Assembly (NCBI GenBank): GCA_035566435.1
Contig: DATMRF010000149.1
Location: 1-38,405, forward strand
Origin: DATMRF01 sp035566435
GTDB lineage: Bacteria > Verrucomicrobiota > Verrucomicrobiia > Limisphaerales > UBA8199
Reading direction: 5' to 3'
Length of the DNA: 38,405 nt
This document shows, piece after piece, positions 8,301 through 15,748 of this stretch. How positions within the stretch are numbered: position 1 is the stretch's first letter; each line of letters starts with the position of its first letter. The notes below the pieces were generated by a model, which worked only from the letters and a program-made list of their open reading frames with translations, had not been told where the DNA came from and did no database searches. Position numbers and translations under genes: made by a program.

Positions 8301-8674
8301 TGACCGTGCTCTGCGACGAGCATACCGGCTCCGACGGCGAGGCCTTCACCGAGGGATTCAAGCGGTTAGGTTTGGGCAAGGTGATCGGCACCCGAACCTG
8401 GGGTGGGGAAATCTGGCTCTCCTTCGACAATCGGCTCGTCGATAAAGGCATCGCCTCCGCCGCTGAACTAGGAGTTTATGGTCCGGAAGGCAAATGGCTG
8501 ATTGAAGGTCACGGCGTGGACCCTGACATGGTCGTGGACAACCTGCCGCATGCGACCTTCAATGGCGAAGACGCGCAGCTCAAAGCGGCGATCACACAAC
8601 TCCAGGAGCGCATCCGCCTCGAACCGGTGACGGTTCCACCACCGCCGGCGCATCCGAACAAGTCAGTGAAGTGA
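5309..8674 (+). CDS. Tricorn-like S41 family protease with N-terminal beta-propeller, exported
   Basis: The open frame begins at 5246, but a typical signal peptide (MLMKRLLSLLHLALLTFAAGSQ) starts at 5309, so I chose that start; 5315 is also possible. The order is signal peptide; TolB/WD40-like PD40 repeats (motifs HPAFSPDGKTLAFS, WSPDSQWLAYVS, AWSPDGKWLYFLS); a Lys/Glu-rich linker encoded about 6950-7110; a second propeller region; a core domain with SALHIF (candidate catalytic His); a PDZ-like region (GALGAELVRDE...IQMINGVSV); and the S41 catalytic domain with TGSDGEAF at 8324, whose Ser is the expected nucleophile. Archaeal Tricorn is cytosolic and hexameric, whereas bacterial homologues of this type are exported peptidases. 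A charged linker of ~55 residues is odd but in frame. No close operon partner. Confidence 0.9.
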   Translation: MLMKRLLSLLHLALLTFAAGSQMDAADGPPAPGNAGYYRFPAVHGDTIVFTAEGDLWRVGINGGLAQRLTSHPAEESHPAFSPDGKTLAFSGQYEGPLEVYTMPIDGGRPVRRTFEGGAAIVMGWTPDGSKILYATRHFSTLPDFQLATVDLKTGVTAPLPLSQASDGVFEPGGKTLYFTRQWFQGSSTKRYQGGTVQNLWKFALDAAEAVPLTADFPGTSKAPMWWEGRLYFLSDRDGTMNLWSMNPNGGDLVQLTKSKGWDLKGASLSQGRIVYQIGADLRRFDIASKKDSLIPITLASDFDQEREKWMQKPMDYLSSVHVAPDGERIVLTARGQVFVAPVNQGRFVNATRDAHIRYRQARFMPDGKSVLGLSDATGELEFERIPANGVGQAEQLTHDGKVFRSDGIAAPDGKRIAYQDKNQELWLFDLERKESKRIATSRVDGFYNLHWSPDSQWLAYVSSADNLYARISLYGVTNGNTVTLTSDRVNSFSPAWSPDGKWLYFLSERHLESTVASPWGSRQPEPFFNEPVKIYLVSLLKDGRSPFEPADELHPEKKEKKKAEQEKESKSEDNKKRAEESKPDAKESKPNEGGNEETNKPPAVVIDMEGLQQRVTAVPVPPGNYSELSVNAKALYWIASGIGPTETNRLMTLSVTNDDPKPKTLVEPVKMYELSEDGKKLLIRKEDQFYVVDAGASAPLKLEKSVDLKEWSYSLDPRDERRQMFIESWRLMRDYFYETNMHGIDWRAMRDKYLPLVERVTDRAELSDLMADMVGELSALHIFVVGGDFREGQDHVSPGALGAELVRDESQNGYRVQRIYEADPDYPERRSPLARPSVNLKDGAIIQMINGVSVLSAPHLEALLRNQAGRQVLLSVKPSSSDPAREVVVTPMTLEAETDLRYDDWELSRRRRVEELGKGEIGYVHLRAMGPRDIAEWARDFYPVFNRKGLIIDVRHNGGGNIDSWILEKLLRKAWFFWQPRVGNPTWNMQYAFRGHMTVLCDEHTGSDGEAFTEGFKRLGLGKVIGTRTWGGEIWLSFDNRLVDKGIASAAELGVYGPEGKWLIEGHGVDPDMVVDNLPHATFNGEDAQLKAAITQLQERIRLEPVTVPPPPAHPNKSVK

Positions 8675-8924
8675 TGGCCCGGACAGAATCATCGAAAGAA
8701 ACTCAGCCGGTTAACAATCGAAGCGCTCAGTCGCTCGTCCAGAACGATTCAGAAGCGCCAGAAGGAACAGGGTCGGGGATGCGTCCCCCTTGTGGTCGGA
8801 CGGTCGGTGGAGGAAAGACGATCGCGGCCGCGGTGAATAAACCAGAGCCGCCCGGCTTCCAACTAATGACAGAAGGAATTCTTTGACTCGACGTGTGCCT
8901 TAAACCATCAGGGCTGGAGGATAT

Positions 8925-10295
8925 ATGGATGAGAACGAAACCCGCACACCGGAGTTCAACCGCCGCGACTTTTTGAAAGGTGGCTCGACGGCCACACTGA
9001 TGACCATGCTGGGCGGGGTTGAACTGTTCGCTCAGACCAAGGAAGATTCAGAGATTGACCTTGAGGACCGTGGGCCAAAGGTCAAAGTGGCGGTCATTGG
9101 CCTCGGAACCCGGGGCCGCGAGATCCTTAATACGCTCGCCCGTTGGCCGAAGGCGGAGATTGTGGCGGTCTGCGACACTTACCCCGCATCGGTGCGCCGG
9201 TCTGCCAGCATCGCGCCTGGCGCAGTCCAGACTGAAGATTACAGAGCGATCCTCAACAACCGTGACATCCTGGCGGTCGTAGTGGCGACGCCGACGCATC
9301 AGCACAAAGAAATCGTGCTGGCCGCGTTGAAAGCGGGCAAGCACGTTTACTGCGAGGCTCCGCTGGCCCATACTATCGAGGATGCCAGCGCGATCGCGTT
9401 GGCTGCGAAGGCCGCACCGCAGCTGGTTTTTCAGCCGGGACTCCATTTGCGATCAGAACTGAACCGCCGGGAGCTGATCACGACCTTCCGCTCCGGCGCG
9501 CTGGGCCAGCCCGTCATGGCCCGCGCTCAACGGCACAAGAAACAGAGCTGGCGCGCCTCCTCGCCGAAGCCCGAGCGCGAGCAGGAGCTGAACTGGCGAC
9601 TGGACAAAATGATTTCGCTCGGTCTCATCGGCGAGGTCGTCAGCCATCAAATGGACCAGGCCCGGTGGTTTTTCAACCAACTGCCGGTCGCGGTCAGCGG
9701 ATTCGGCACGATTGCTTTGTGGAAGGATGGCCGCGAGGTGGCCGACACCGTGCGCGCCGTGCTGGAGTTCCCGGAAGGGCTTTCTATGACCTGCGACGCG
9801 ACGCTCGCCAACTCGTTCGATGGCGAATACGAGGTCTATTTTGGGAGCGATTCCGCAGTGCTGCTCCGCCAAGGCGACATCTGGCTTTTCAAAGAGGTGG
9901 ATTCGCGACTGCTGGGCTGGGAGGTTTACTTCCCGAAAGAAAAGTTTCGCGACGAAACCGGGATCGTGCTCAAAGTAGGCGCCAGCAAATCTGTGCCTTT
10001 GACCGAGAAGGAAATTCAAAAGGACCGGCTCAAGAAAGACCCTCTCTATTGCGCGTTGGACGCTTTTCTGCGGAACGCCCAAGACGTGGAAACCGCGCGA
10101 GAGGAATTCGTCCAGGAGGTCGGGGACGATGATCCCAAGGCACTGGTCGAGCATCTCGCGACAAAGGTCAAGCGGCGCGCGACCCCAGGCTGGCTCGAGG
10201 GGTTCCAAGCCGCCGTCACGGCCATTAAAGCCAACGAGGCCGTCCTTACAGGCCGGCGAATCATCCTCGATCCGCAATGGTACCAATTAGGCTGA
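8925..10295 (+). CDS. Tat-exported Gfo/Idh/MocA-family oxidoreductase
   Basis: A 456-residue protein. A twin-arginine signal (NRRDFLKGGSTATLMTMLGG) spans residues about 12-32. The NAD(P)-binding Rossmann motif VAVIGLGTRGREIL follows near residue 52, then the family pattern VVVATPTHQHKEIVLAALKAGKHVYCEAPLAH, where the usual EKP lysine loop reads EAP. Members of this family oxidise or reduce sugars and related alcohols with a tightly bound nicotinamide cofactor; Tat export of the folded, cofactor-loaded enzyme is common in Verrucomicrobia and Planctomycetes. GGAGG at 8916-8920, four bases before the ATG, supports the start and is stronger than most sites in the window. Substrate cannot be told. 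The loss of the catalytic Lys of the EKP motif may mean altered chemistry. Confidence 0.9.
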   Translation: MDENETRTPEFNRRDFLKGGSTATLMTMLGGVELFAQTKEDSEIDLEDRGPKVKVAVIGLGTRGREILNTLARWPKAEIVAVCDTYPASVRRSASIAPGAVQTEDYRAILNNRDILAVVVATPTHQHKEIVLAALKAGKHVYCEAPLAHTIEDASAIALAAKAAPQLVFQPGLHLRSELNRRELITTFRSGALGQPVMARAQRHKKQSWRASSPKPEREQELNWRLDKMISLGLIGEVVSHQMDQARWFFNQLPVAVSGFGTIALWKDGREVADTVRAVLEFPEGLSMTCDATLANSFDGEYEVYFGSDSAVLLRQGDIWLFKEVDSRLLGWEVYFPKEKFRDETGIVLKVGASKSVPLTEKEIQKDRLKKDPLYCALDAFLRNAQDVETAREEFVQEVGDDDPKALVEHLATKVKRRATPGWLEGFQAAVTAIKANEAVLTGRRIILDPQWYQLG

Positions 10296-10734
10296 GACGC
10301 CGCAGAAAACTGGGTCGCGTCTTTGCATTCAGCATCTGAATCGCCAATGGGGTTTGCCAACGCAACGCCGGGATGCGCCTTGCTCTGCGGGAAACCGTCA
10401 TCAACTGATTAGTGAGGTGTCAGGGAGGCTGCCCACGTGCTTAAGAAGATTGGAAAGACTCCCTTCCCTCTGTTTCCTCCTGTTCAATGCCGGTGAATGG
10501 TTACGGCTCTCCTTGACCAATTGGGGGTATCCCCCGTAGTCAATACCAGTCCATCGCCTACATTACCTCCAATGAAACAGAAGCCCGCACTCGGATATCT
10601 TGATGCTGTCCTGACAGCGCCCGCCAACTAAGCGTAGGGCACGGAGGTGGTCACGGAAATGGGGTAAAACCTTAGGCCGGGGCCTTTTCACTTGTGAGCG
10701 GCCAACCTATTGTCTGCCCCCCGCAGCGCTCCTG
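10296..10734. other. 439-bp convergent intergenic region, no gene seen
   Basis: It separates two converging genes. The only open frame (61 codons at 10354) has no protein-like features. A GC hairpin followed by TTTT (AGGCCGGGGCCTTTT at about 10674-10687) could be a weak terminator for plus-strand transcripts. An AGACGC...GCGTCT pair overlaps the stop region of the oxidoreductase gene (10295-10322). Nothing else is supportable. Confidence 0.5.
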
Positions 10735-12000
10735 TCACTGCGACACCAGCCGATAAAACATCGTCCCCTGCGGGTTGGAAATTGTCAATTGACGCTGCAG
10801 GTTTGAATAGTTAAGTGCTGGAGTGTTGGTGATGTCATTCCAGTTCACCAGGGTGAGATCCCGGTTTTCTTGCAGCGTGAAGGTCGTCGATGGAACCACC
10901 CAGGAAAGGACAAGGTTACCACCCGAAGGGAGAATGCTTAAGAGCGGTGTGGGTGCGGATTGCGATACGTAAATACCCCCGGCATAGACCGCCGCTACGA
11001 GCTTTCGCCCATCTGCCGAGCAGGCGACAGAAATCCAATTTGTGTTCGGCGCGCTGTTCGCTCTCCACGTGATTCCAGAATCAGTCGAGGTGTAGATTCC
11101 GCCGCCAATGATTACTGCTACCTGTTTGGCTCCATCCGCTGATAAGGCTATGGAGGACACATTCGGACCGGGCGACCCAGGAATTGGGGTCCAGTTGACA
11201 CCATTGTCCCCTGAGGTGTAAAGCGGCCCGGCAGACGCCGCGACAATCCTGTTTCCGTTGGCCGAGGAGGCGAGCGAATGCCACCCCCTGTTGAAGGGTG
11301 AGTTGGCCGATGCCCAACTTGCGCCGGAATCCAGCGAATACCAAATGGTGTCACTATATGACGCCATCGCTATCATATTTCCATCCGCCGACGAGGCCGT
11401 AGATAGCCACCTCTCGTAGATGGGGTCTTGGCCAGCTTCCATCCAAGCAGTTCCCGAATTTGTTGAGATATAAATCCCGCCGAAATAAGACGCGGTTACT
11501 AGCTTTGAGCCGTCTGCTGAAGAGGTGAGTGACTGTAAACCGATAATGGGCACGCTGTTTGAGGTCCAACTTTGTCCTGAGTTAGTTGAGGTGTACACAA
11601 GGCTGTTAGCGGTCGCTGCGACCAACTTATTTCCATCTGCCGAAGAAGCAACCAACCACCAGGAATTACTCGGTGCTGCGGACTGTGCCCAGGTTGCTCC
11701 CGAGTTTGTTGAGATGAAAATAGAGCCACCACCGCCAGAGCCGTCGTCATTAATCACCGCTACCAGGCGGTTTCCATCCGCTGATGAAGCAACCGCTTGC
11801 CAATTGCCAAAGGGCGCCGAGGTCTGCATCCATGTTTGAGCATGGACCGACAGCGCCAGGTTGAAGGTCATGACAAAAGCCACTAGGGCCACCTGAATGA
11901 GCAGGGTCGGTTTGGACAAATTGGAATGCTTTCTTGACGCTCCGTAGGTAAGGGCGAATTGCGTTGCGACTTCTCTCATTTTGCGCCATCCATATTGCAA
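10735..12000 (-). CDS. Secreted Asp-box (BNR/sialidase-like) beta-propeller protein
   Basis: A 421-residue protein with an export signal at about residues 30-50 (LLIQVALVAFVMTFNLALSVHAQ); the start may be 11979 instead. It has at least five Asp-box style motifs (STNSGATW, STNSGQSW, SLDSGASW, SGDNGVNW, STDSGITW) spaced by SSADGNKLVAA-type strands, as in BNR/VPS10-like propellers. The C-terminal ~70 residues (LVLSWVVPSTTFTLQENRDL...W...FYRLVSQ) match in layout the tail of the RCC1 protein at 2913-5090, so both probably share an export or anchoring fate. No sialidase catalytic Arg triad or Tyr/Glu pair could be assigned, so an enzyme call is not justified. Confidence 0.85.
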   Translation of the reverse strand: MQYGWRKMREVATQFALTYGASRKHSNLSKPTLLIQVALVAFVMTFNLALSVHAQTWMQTSAPFGNWQAVASSADGNRLVAVINDDGSGGGGSIFISTNSGATWAQSAAPSNSWWLVASSADGNKLVAATANSLVYTSTNSGQSWTSNSVPIIGLQSLTSSADGSKLVTASYFGGIYISTNSGTAWMEAGQDPIYERWLSTASSADGNMIAMASYSDTIWYSLDSGASWASANSPFNRGWHSLASSANGNRIVAASAGPLYTSGDNGVNWTPIPGSPGPNVSSIALSADGAKQVAVIIGGGIYTSTDSGITWRANSAPNTNWISVACSADGRKLVAAVYAGGIYVSQSAPTPLLSILPSGGNLVLSWVVPSTTFTLQENRDLTLVNWNDITNTPALNYSNLQRQLTISNPQGTMFYRLVSQ

Positions 12001-12435
12001 GCGTCGACCTTTCCCGCCATCCAGTCAAGCACGAGTGCTCCCCAACCCAGGCTCGGCAGTGAGCTGATGGCGGCCGGCCGCGAGGAACGCGCGAGGAGCC
12101 GTCCCGCTTCCCCCTCCCATGCGGTCCTGGCGGACGGCCACCAAAGCGCCTGGGAGGAGGGAATCCAAACTGGGCCTTGAACCCCGTGTGGCGGCCGTTG
12201 AGCGGCCTTACCCGTGGCTACCATCTGCTTGGCGCTACGCGGCGGCACACGGCGCGCGCTGCGCGCGGGTGAAGAGGAGGTGGGGCAGCGGCGAGAGGAG
12301 GGAAAAACTGGGGTCGCAACTGGCTACCTGCAGGGCATTGCTACGCGACCGGCCGAACCACGCGGGCGTTTGTGCGCCCGGTTTCGGTAGGCAAACCGCC
12401 ACCGGCCAATCGTTTGGCGCGGTGGCGGCAAGGAA
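12001..12435. other. 435-bp intergenic region, no gene seen
   Basis: It lies between two minus-strand genes and must hold the promoter of the Asp-box propeller gene. An 8-bp stem, CCGCCACC...GGTGGCGG, at about 12399-12430 lies just past the stop of the gene at 12436 and may mark its transcript end, although no T-run follows. Plus-strand open frames across it run antisense into the next gene and look spurious. Confidence 0.4.
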
Positions 12436-13263
12436 TCACCGCTGGGCTTGCGCTGTCACTGTGGCGGGAGCCGACGAAGGGGCAGCGAGACGATTGGCCA
12501 CGCTGACACCGTTGAGGTCGTCATAGCTTATCGTCAAGGTCTCCCCCGGCTTGAGGTCGTTCATGCGTCCATTGAGCTTGCCGTTGACCACGATAGCGCA
12601 CCCATTCGCGAGGTTGAACTTCTTGGTGCCAAGCAGGGTCTTGGCCTTGATCGTTCGCTCCGACATGTCCAACGCGGTCAACGTGCCGGTGAAAGTCGCG
12701 CTGGTCTGCGCGATTTGCCGGGCGACGTGGGTGCCGTGCGGCGTTTCGTAGGTAACCGTCACCCGTTCGCCGGGCTGCACGTCAGTCAGCGCGCCGGTTT
12801 TGTCGTTACGGAGAACGACGGCGCAATCGCTCCCAAGCTGGAACGTCTTGTCCAGCAGCGAGCGGCGCATGATCAGCCTATGCGTCGCGGGCTCAACGGC
12901 CGCCACCGTGCCGACGAAACGCATGGGTTCCTGGGTGATCTGATCGGCCACCAGCACCCCTTGGGCAGACAGGTAGCACACCGTCACCTTTTGGCCGGGG
13001 CGCAAGTCGGCGGCCGTGCCGGTGTTTTGGTCCGGGAACGTGTAAGTGCAGGTATTGCCAAGGTTGAATCTCCGGTTTTGCAAGAACTCCTTCACCGTCA
13101 CCACGTGTTCGGCCGGATCGACCGACGAGATGATGCCCGTGCAGCGCTTGTCAGGTTTCGCCGCCGGTGCCGATTCATCGGCGCGCGCTGGGGCAGCGCT
13201 CGTCGCCATTAACGCGGCAGTGGAAACAGCCATACCAGTACGTAATAAGGTAGTAGTTTTCAT
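12436..13263 (-). CDS. Exported protein of three tandem ~75-residue repeats
   Basis: A 275-residue protein. Residues 1-28 are a signal peptide (KTTTLLRTGMAVSTAALMATSAAPARA). Three repeats follow, at about 41-115, 116-190 and 191-263, each reading roughly GxxxxVDPAxxxVTVK...FxLGxxCxxxx...G...DLxPGxxVTVxY....GxxVAxxI. One Cys per repeat lies at an equivalent position, and repeat 1 has two more. The fold is probably a small beta-barrel like DUF5666 or other OB-like exported domains, but I do not recognise it with certainty. Function unknown. It sits next to the second RAYT unit with no partner on its strand. Confidence 0.8.
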   Translation of the reverse strand: MKTTTLLRTGMAVSTAALMATSAAPARADESAPAAKPDKRCTGIISSVDPAEHVVTVKEFLQNRRFNLGNTCTYTFPDQNTGTAADLRPGQKVTVCYLSAQGVLVADQITQEPMRFVGTVAAVEPATHRLIMRRSLLDKTFQLGSDCAVVLRNDKTGALTDVQPGERVTVTYETPHGTHVARQIAQTSATFTGTLTALDMSERTIKAKTLLGTKKFNLANGCAIVVNGKLNGRMNDLKPGETLTISYDDLNGVSVANRLAAPSSAPATVTAQAQR

Positions 13264-13393
13264 ACAGTAGATTAGACGAAACTTTGTTCGCTGCGTTCAA
13301 CCACGGGTCCGAGTTTGACAGCTAAGCGCCTACGCAGCAGAGAGTTTGCCGCGAAGCGACGGACGAAGAACAGACCAAGCTGCGGCGGGTTGG

Positions 13394-14029
13394 GTCCCGG
13401 AGGGACAAAGTGAGAATAGCCCAACGTTTCAACGTCGGGTTCCGGGAGCCGATAAGCGTAAGCCCCGAAGGGACGGCCGACCTTCACTCCCACAGGTAGC
13501 GCTCGTCGTAGGCAATCCGGTGTTTCTTGAGCAAAGACAAGAACTCCTCCTGAAAGGTCATGCTCCGATGGTGCTCCGCCTGGCTCTGGATGTATCGGAT
13601 GGTCTTGTCCAGGAGTGAAACACTGACAGCGAAGGCGCCGTATTTGATCTGCCAGCCAAAGAGCGGGTGTTGCGGGAAAGTCTCATGAACCCACTTGGAG
13701 GACCCACCCTTAATGAACTGAAGTGCTTTGGCGATCGAAAGAGTTGAGGGCAGTGACAGGAGGAGGTGCACGTGGTCGGCCACGCCGCCAATTTCCATGG
13801 CCTTCATTCCATTCTGCCGTGCAATGCCGCCCAGAAATGGCCAGAGCCGTTCCTGAAGGGATTGTTTGATGAGGGGGCGGCGGTCTTTGGTGCTGAAGAC
13901 ACAATGATAATACGAGCTGACGTAAGACATGTGTATTATTCAGCCGTCCCTTCGGGACTTAGGCAATGCCAAATCCGCGTACCCAACGTTAAAACGTTGG
14001 GCTATTCTCACCTTGTCCCTCCGGGACAG
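13394..14029. mobile_element. RAYT unit bounded by ~85-bp inverted REP flanks
   Basis: The left flank (13394-13476) and right flank (13944-14029) are inverted copies. Both hold GTCCCGGAGGGACAA or its complement, then GTGAGAATAGCCCAACGTT with an AACGTT-type palindrome, and both finish inward with CCGAAGGGACGG. Each flank therefore contains two hairpins. No clear target duplication was found. The unit lies between an exported-protein gene and the PduS-like gene. Confidence 0.75.
13484..13930 (-). CDS. REP-associated tyrosine transposase (IS200-like TnpA)
   Basis: A 148-residue Y1_Tnp family protein of normal full length. It opens SYVSSYYHCVFSTKDRRPLI, the HUH motif is GGVADHVHLLLSLP, and the catalytic Tyr is in TIRYIQSQAEHHRSM. 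It looks intact. It differs clearly in sequence from the RAYT at 1808-2389, and its flanking hairpins are also unrelated to that element's, so two RAYT lineages are present. Its upstream neighbour across the right flank is the PduS-like gene, transcribed away from it. RAYTs are usually single-copy and domesticated, acting on REP hairpins in trans. Confidence 0.9.
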   Translation of the reverse strand: MSYVSSYYHCVFSTKDRRPLIKQSLQERLWPFLGGIARQNGMKAMEIGGVADHVHLLLSLPSTLSIAKALQFIKGGSSKWVHETFPQHPLFGWQIKYGAFAVSVSLLDKTIRYIQSQAEHHRSMTFQEEFLSLLKKHRIAYDERYLWE

Positions 14030-14196
14030 GGCCGCGACCGTATATCCCCGGGATGCAACCTGCAACACGAGAACCAATCCAATACTTGCGTCCGCGGAAC
14101 GAGGTTACCTTTTGTCTCACGGACCGTTTGGTCCTGCTCCAGAGTTTTCCATTGGCTTTGCCACGTGGAGATGGCATACAACGGGCGCACTTTGCC

Positions 14197-15510
14197 ATGA
14201 ATCTTGTTGAGCAAGTCAAGCAGGCGGGCGTTGTCGGCGCGGGAGGCGGCGGCTTTCCGGCGCACGTTAAGCTGGCGGGCAAGGCGGACACCATCATTGC
14301 CAACGGCGCGGAGTGCGAACCCTTGCTGCACAAGGACGCCGTGATCATGGAGGAAGAGGCGGAGGCACTGGTTCAAGGAATGATTTTGGCGAAAGAAGCC
14401 GTGGGCGCGAAGGACGCTGTGATCGGCATCAAGGGCAAGAAAAAGCGCGCAGTCGAAGCCGTCGAAAAGGCTTGCAAAGGCACGGAGGTTCGGGTGCATC
14501 TGCTGGGCGATTATTACCCGGCTGGTGACGAATACGACCTGGTTTATGAAGTCACGGCCCGGCTGATTCCGCCCGCCGGGATTCCGCTGCAAGTCGGGGT
14601 CGTCGTGAACAACGTCGAGACGTTCGTCAATATCGCGGCCGCCGCACAGGGCAAACCAGTCACGCACAAGATGCTGACCATTGCCGGGGCGGTGCGTTCG
14701 CCGGCCACTCTGAAGGTGCCTATCGGGACGAGCTATCGGGACTGCATGGAAGCGGCAGGCGGGTTGACCACCAGCGACCCGGTGCTATGCATCGGCGGGC
14801 TGATGATGGGCCAAACGACAGACGACCTTGATGCGCCTATCACCAAGACCGCAACGGGAGTCGTGATCCTGCCACGCGACCATCATGTGATGGAACGCAA
14901 GCTCAAGCCAAACAACGTGCAGGCGAAGATTGGGAAGTCCGCGTGCGACCAATGCCGCTATTGCACCGAGTATTGCCCTCGGTTCCTACTCGGTTACGTG
15001 GTGGAACCCCACCAGGTGATGCGCAGCCTCGCGTTCACGGCCACGGGCGCCGAGTATTGGAATGAGTGGGCCTCCCTCTGCTGCTCTTGCGGGCTTTGCA
15101 CGTTATACGCCTGCCCCGAGGAGCTGTATCCGAAGGAGGCGTGCGACGATTCGAAAGCAGAGTTGCGCCGCGCGAACTTTAAATGGACCGGCCCCGCGCC
15201 CACCCACACGCACGCCATGCGCGATGGCCGCCATGTGCCGATCAAAACGCTGACCAAGAAGCTCCACGTCGAGCAATACGATTTGCCCGCGCCGTTATGG
15301 ACGGGCCGGCTCGAGCCGCGACGATTGGTGCTGCCGCTCAAACAAAGCGCCGGCTCCCCTTGCCTGCCGAAAGTGAAGGTGGGTGAGCTGGTGCGCGCGG
15401 GACAAGTTATCGGCGAGCCTGCGCCGGATGCACTCGGAGCGAATCTGCACGCCCCACTGGCGGCAACGGTTCGCGAAGTGAGTGAAACCACTATTTTTCT
15501 GGAGCGATGA
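14197..15510 (+). CDS. pduS: PduS-like electron-transfer protein (RnfC/SLBB family, microcompartment type)
   Basis: 437 residues from ATG 14197, chosen because the family begins NLVEQVKQAGVVGAGGGGFPAHVKL; upstream in-frame codons to 14053 look non-coding. The domain order is an N-terminal Gly-rich nucleotide/FMN-binding part as in RnfC and NuoF, an SLBB-like middle, then two 4Fe-4S motifs (CDQCRYCTEYCP, first Cys at residue 250, and CCSCGLCTLYACP at about 294-306) and a C-terminal barrel. In the Pdu microcompartment PduS is a flavo/Fe-S reductase that contacts the shell protein PduT. The next gene here is a PduT-like shell protein, which strongly supports that pairing. It begins the rhamnose gene run and lies just downstream of a RAYT unit, so its promoter must be at or near that element's right flank. 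Confidence 0.85.
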   Translation: MNLVEQVKQAGVVGAGGGGFPAHVKLAGKADTIIANGAECEPLLHKDAVIMEEEAEALVQGMILAKEAVGAKDAVIGIKGKKKRAVEAVEKACKGTEVRVHLLGDYYPAGDEYDLVYEVTARLIPPAGIPLQVGVVVNNVETFVNIAAAAQGKPVTHKMLTIAGAVRSPATLKVPIGTSYRDCMEAAGGLTTSDPVLCIGGLMMGQTTDDLDAPITKTATGVVILPRDHHVMERKLKPNNVQAKIGKSACDQCRYCTEYCPRFLLGYVVEPHQVMRSLAFTATGAEYWNEWASLCCSCGLCTLYACPEELYPKEACDDSKAELRRANFKWTGPAPTHTHAMRDGRHVPIKTLTKKLHVEQYDLPAPLWTGRLEPRRLVLPLKQSAGSPCLPKVKVGELVRAGQVIGEPAPDALGANLHAPLAATVREVSETTIFLER

Positions 15511-15562
15511 ACGAGGAGGAACCGCGAAATACCGGGCGCGGGAGAGCCGCAATTGAAGTAAC

Positions 15563-15668
15563 GCAGAATTGCATTCTGCCGTATCAACGAATTGTGTTCT
15601 GCAAGTCGTTTGAAATGACGGTCGGCCAGCGGATTGAAAATCCGCGATACAGCAGATTAAAAATCTGC
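15563..15668 (+). repeat. Array of three 17-nt mini-hairpins between pduS and pduT
   Basis: Three palindromes share one architecture, a 7-bp stem and 3-nt loop: GCAGAAT-TGC-ATTCTGC at 15563-15579, GCGGATT-GAA-AATCCGC at 15629-15645 and GCAGATT-AAA-AATCTGC at 15652-15668. Each is followed by a short tail containing TAT or TAC (CGTATC, GATAC, GCTAC). They look like a REP-type cluster in a 238-bp gap inside the operon and could attenuate or stabilise the transcript. Confidence 0.8.
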
Positions 15669-15687
15669 GCTACGAAGTTTGCGCCGG

Positions 15688-15710
15688 GCGCGCAGAATTC
15701 TGGTGTATCT
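15688..15710 (+). promoter_or_regulatory. Motif shared with 20658-20678, possible promoter element
   Basis: GCGCGCAGA then CTGGTGTATCT, 39 bases before the PduT-like ATG. The same two blocks occur at 20658-20678, 30 bases before another start codon. The spacer is 3 bases here and 1 there. TATCTT could serve as a -10 box, but no convincing -35 is seen. Confidence 0.3.
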
Positions 15711-15748
15711 TGTGGTTCGAGATCCCCTTGAAAGAGCCCTTTCGTTAT

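Noticed and set aside
8671..8886. 71-codon frame overlapping the protease stop
   Set aside because: Composition is not protein-like, there is no ribosome site or domain, and it fills a gap before a gene with its own strong GGAGG.
12119..12526. Plus-strand frame crossing into the three-repeat protein gene
   Set aside because: It is Arg/Ala/Gly-rich and antisense to a gene with a signal peptide and clear repeats; a GC-content artefact.
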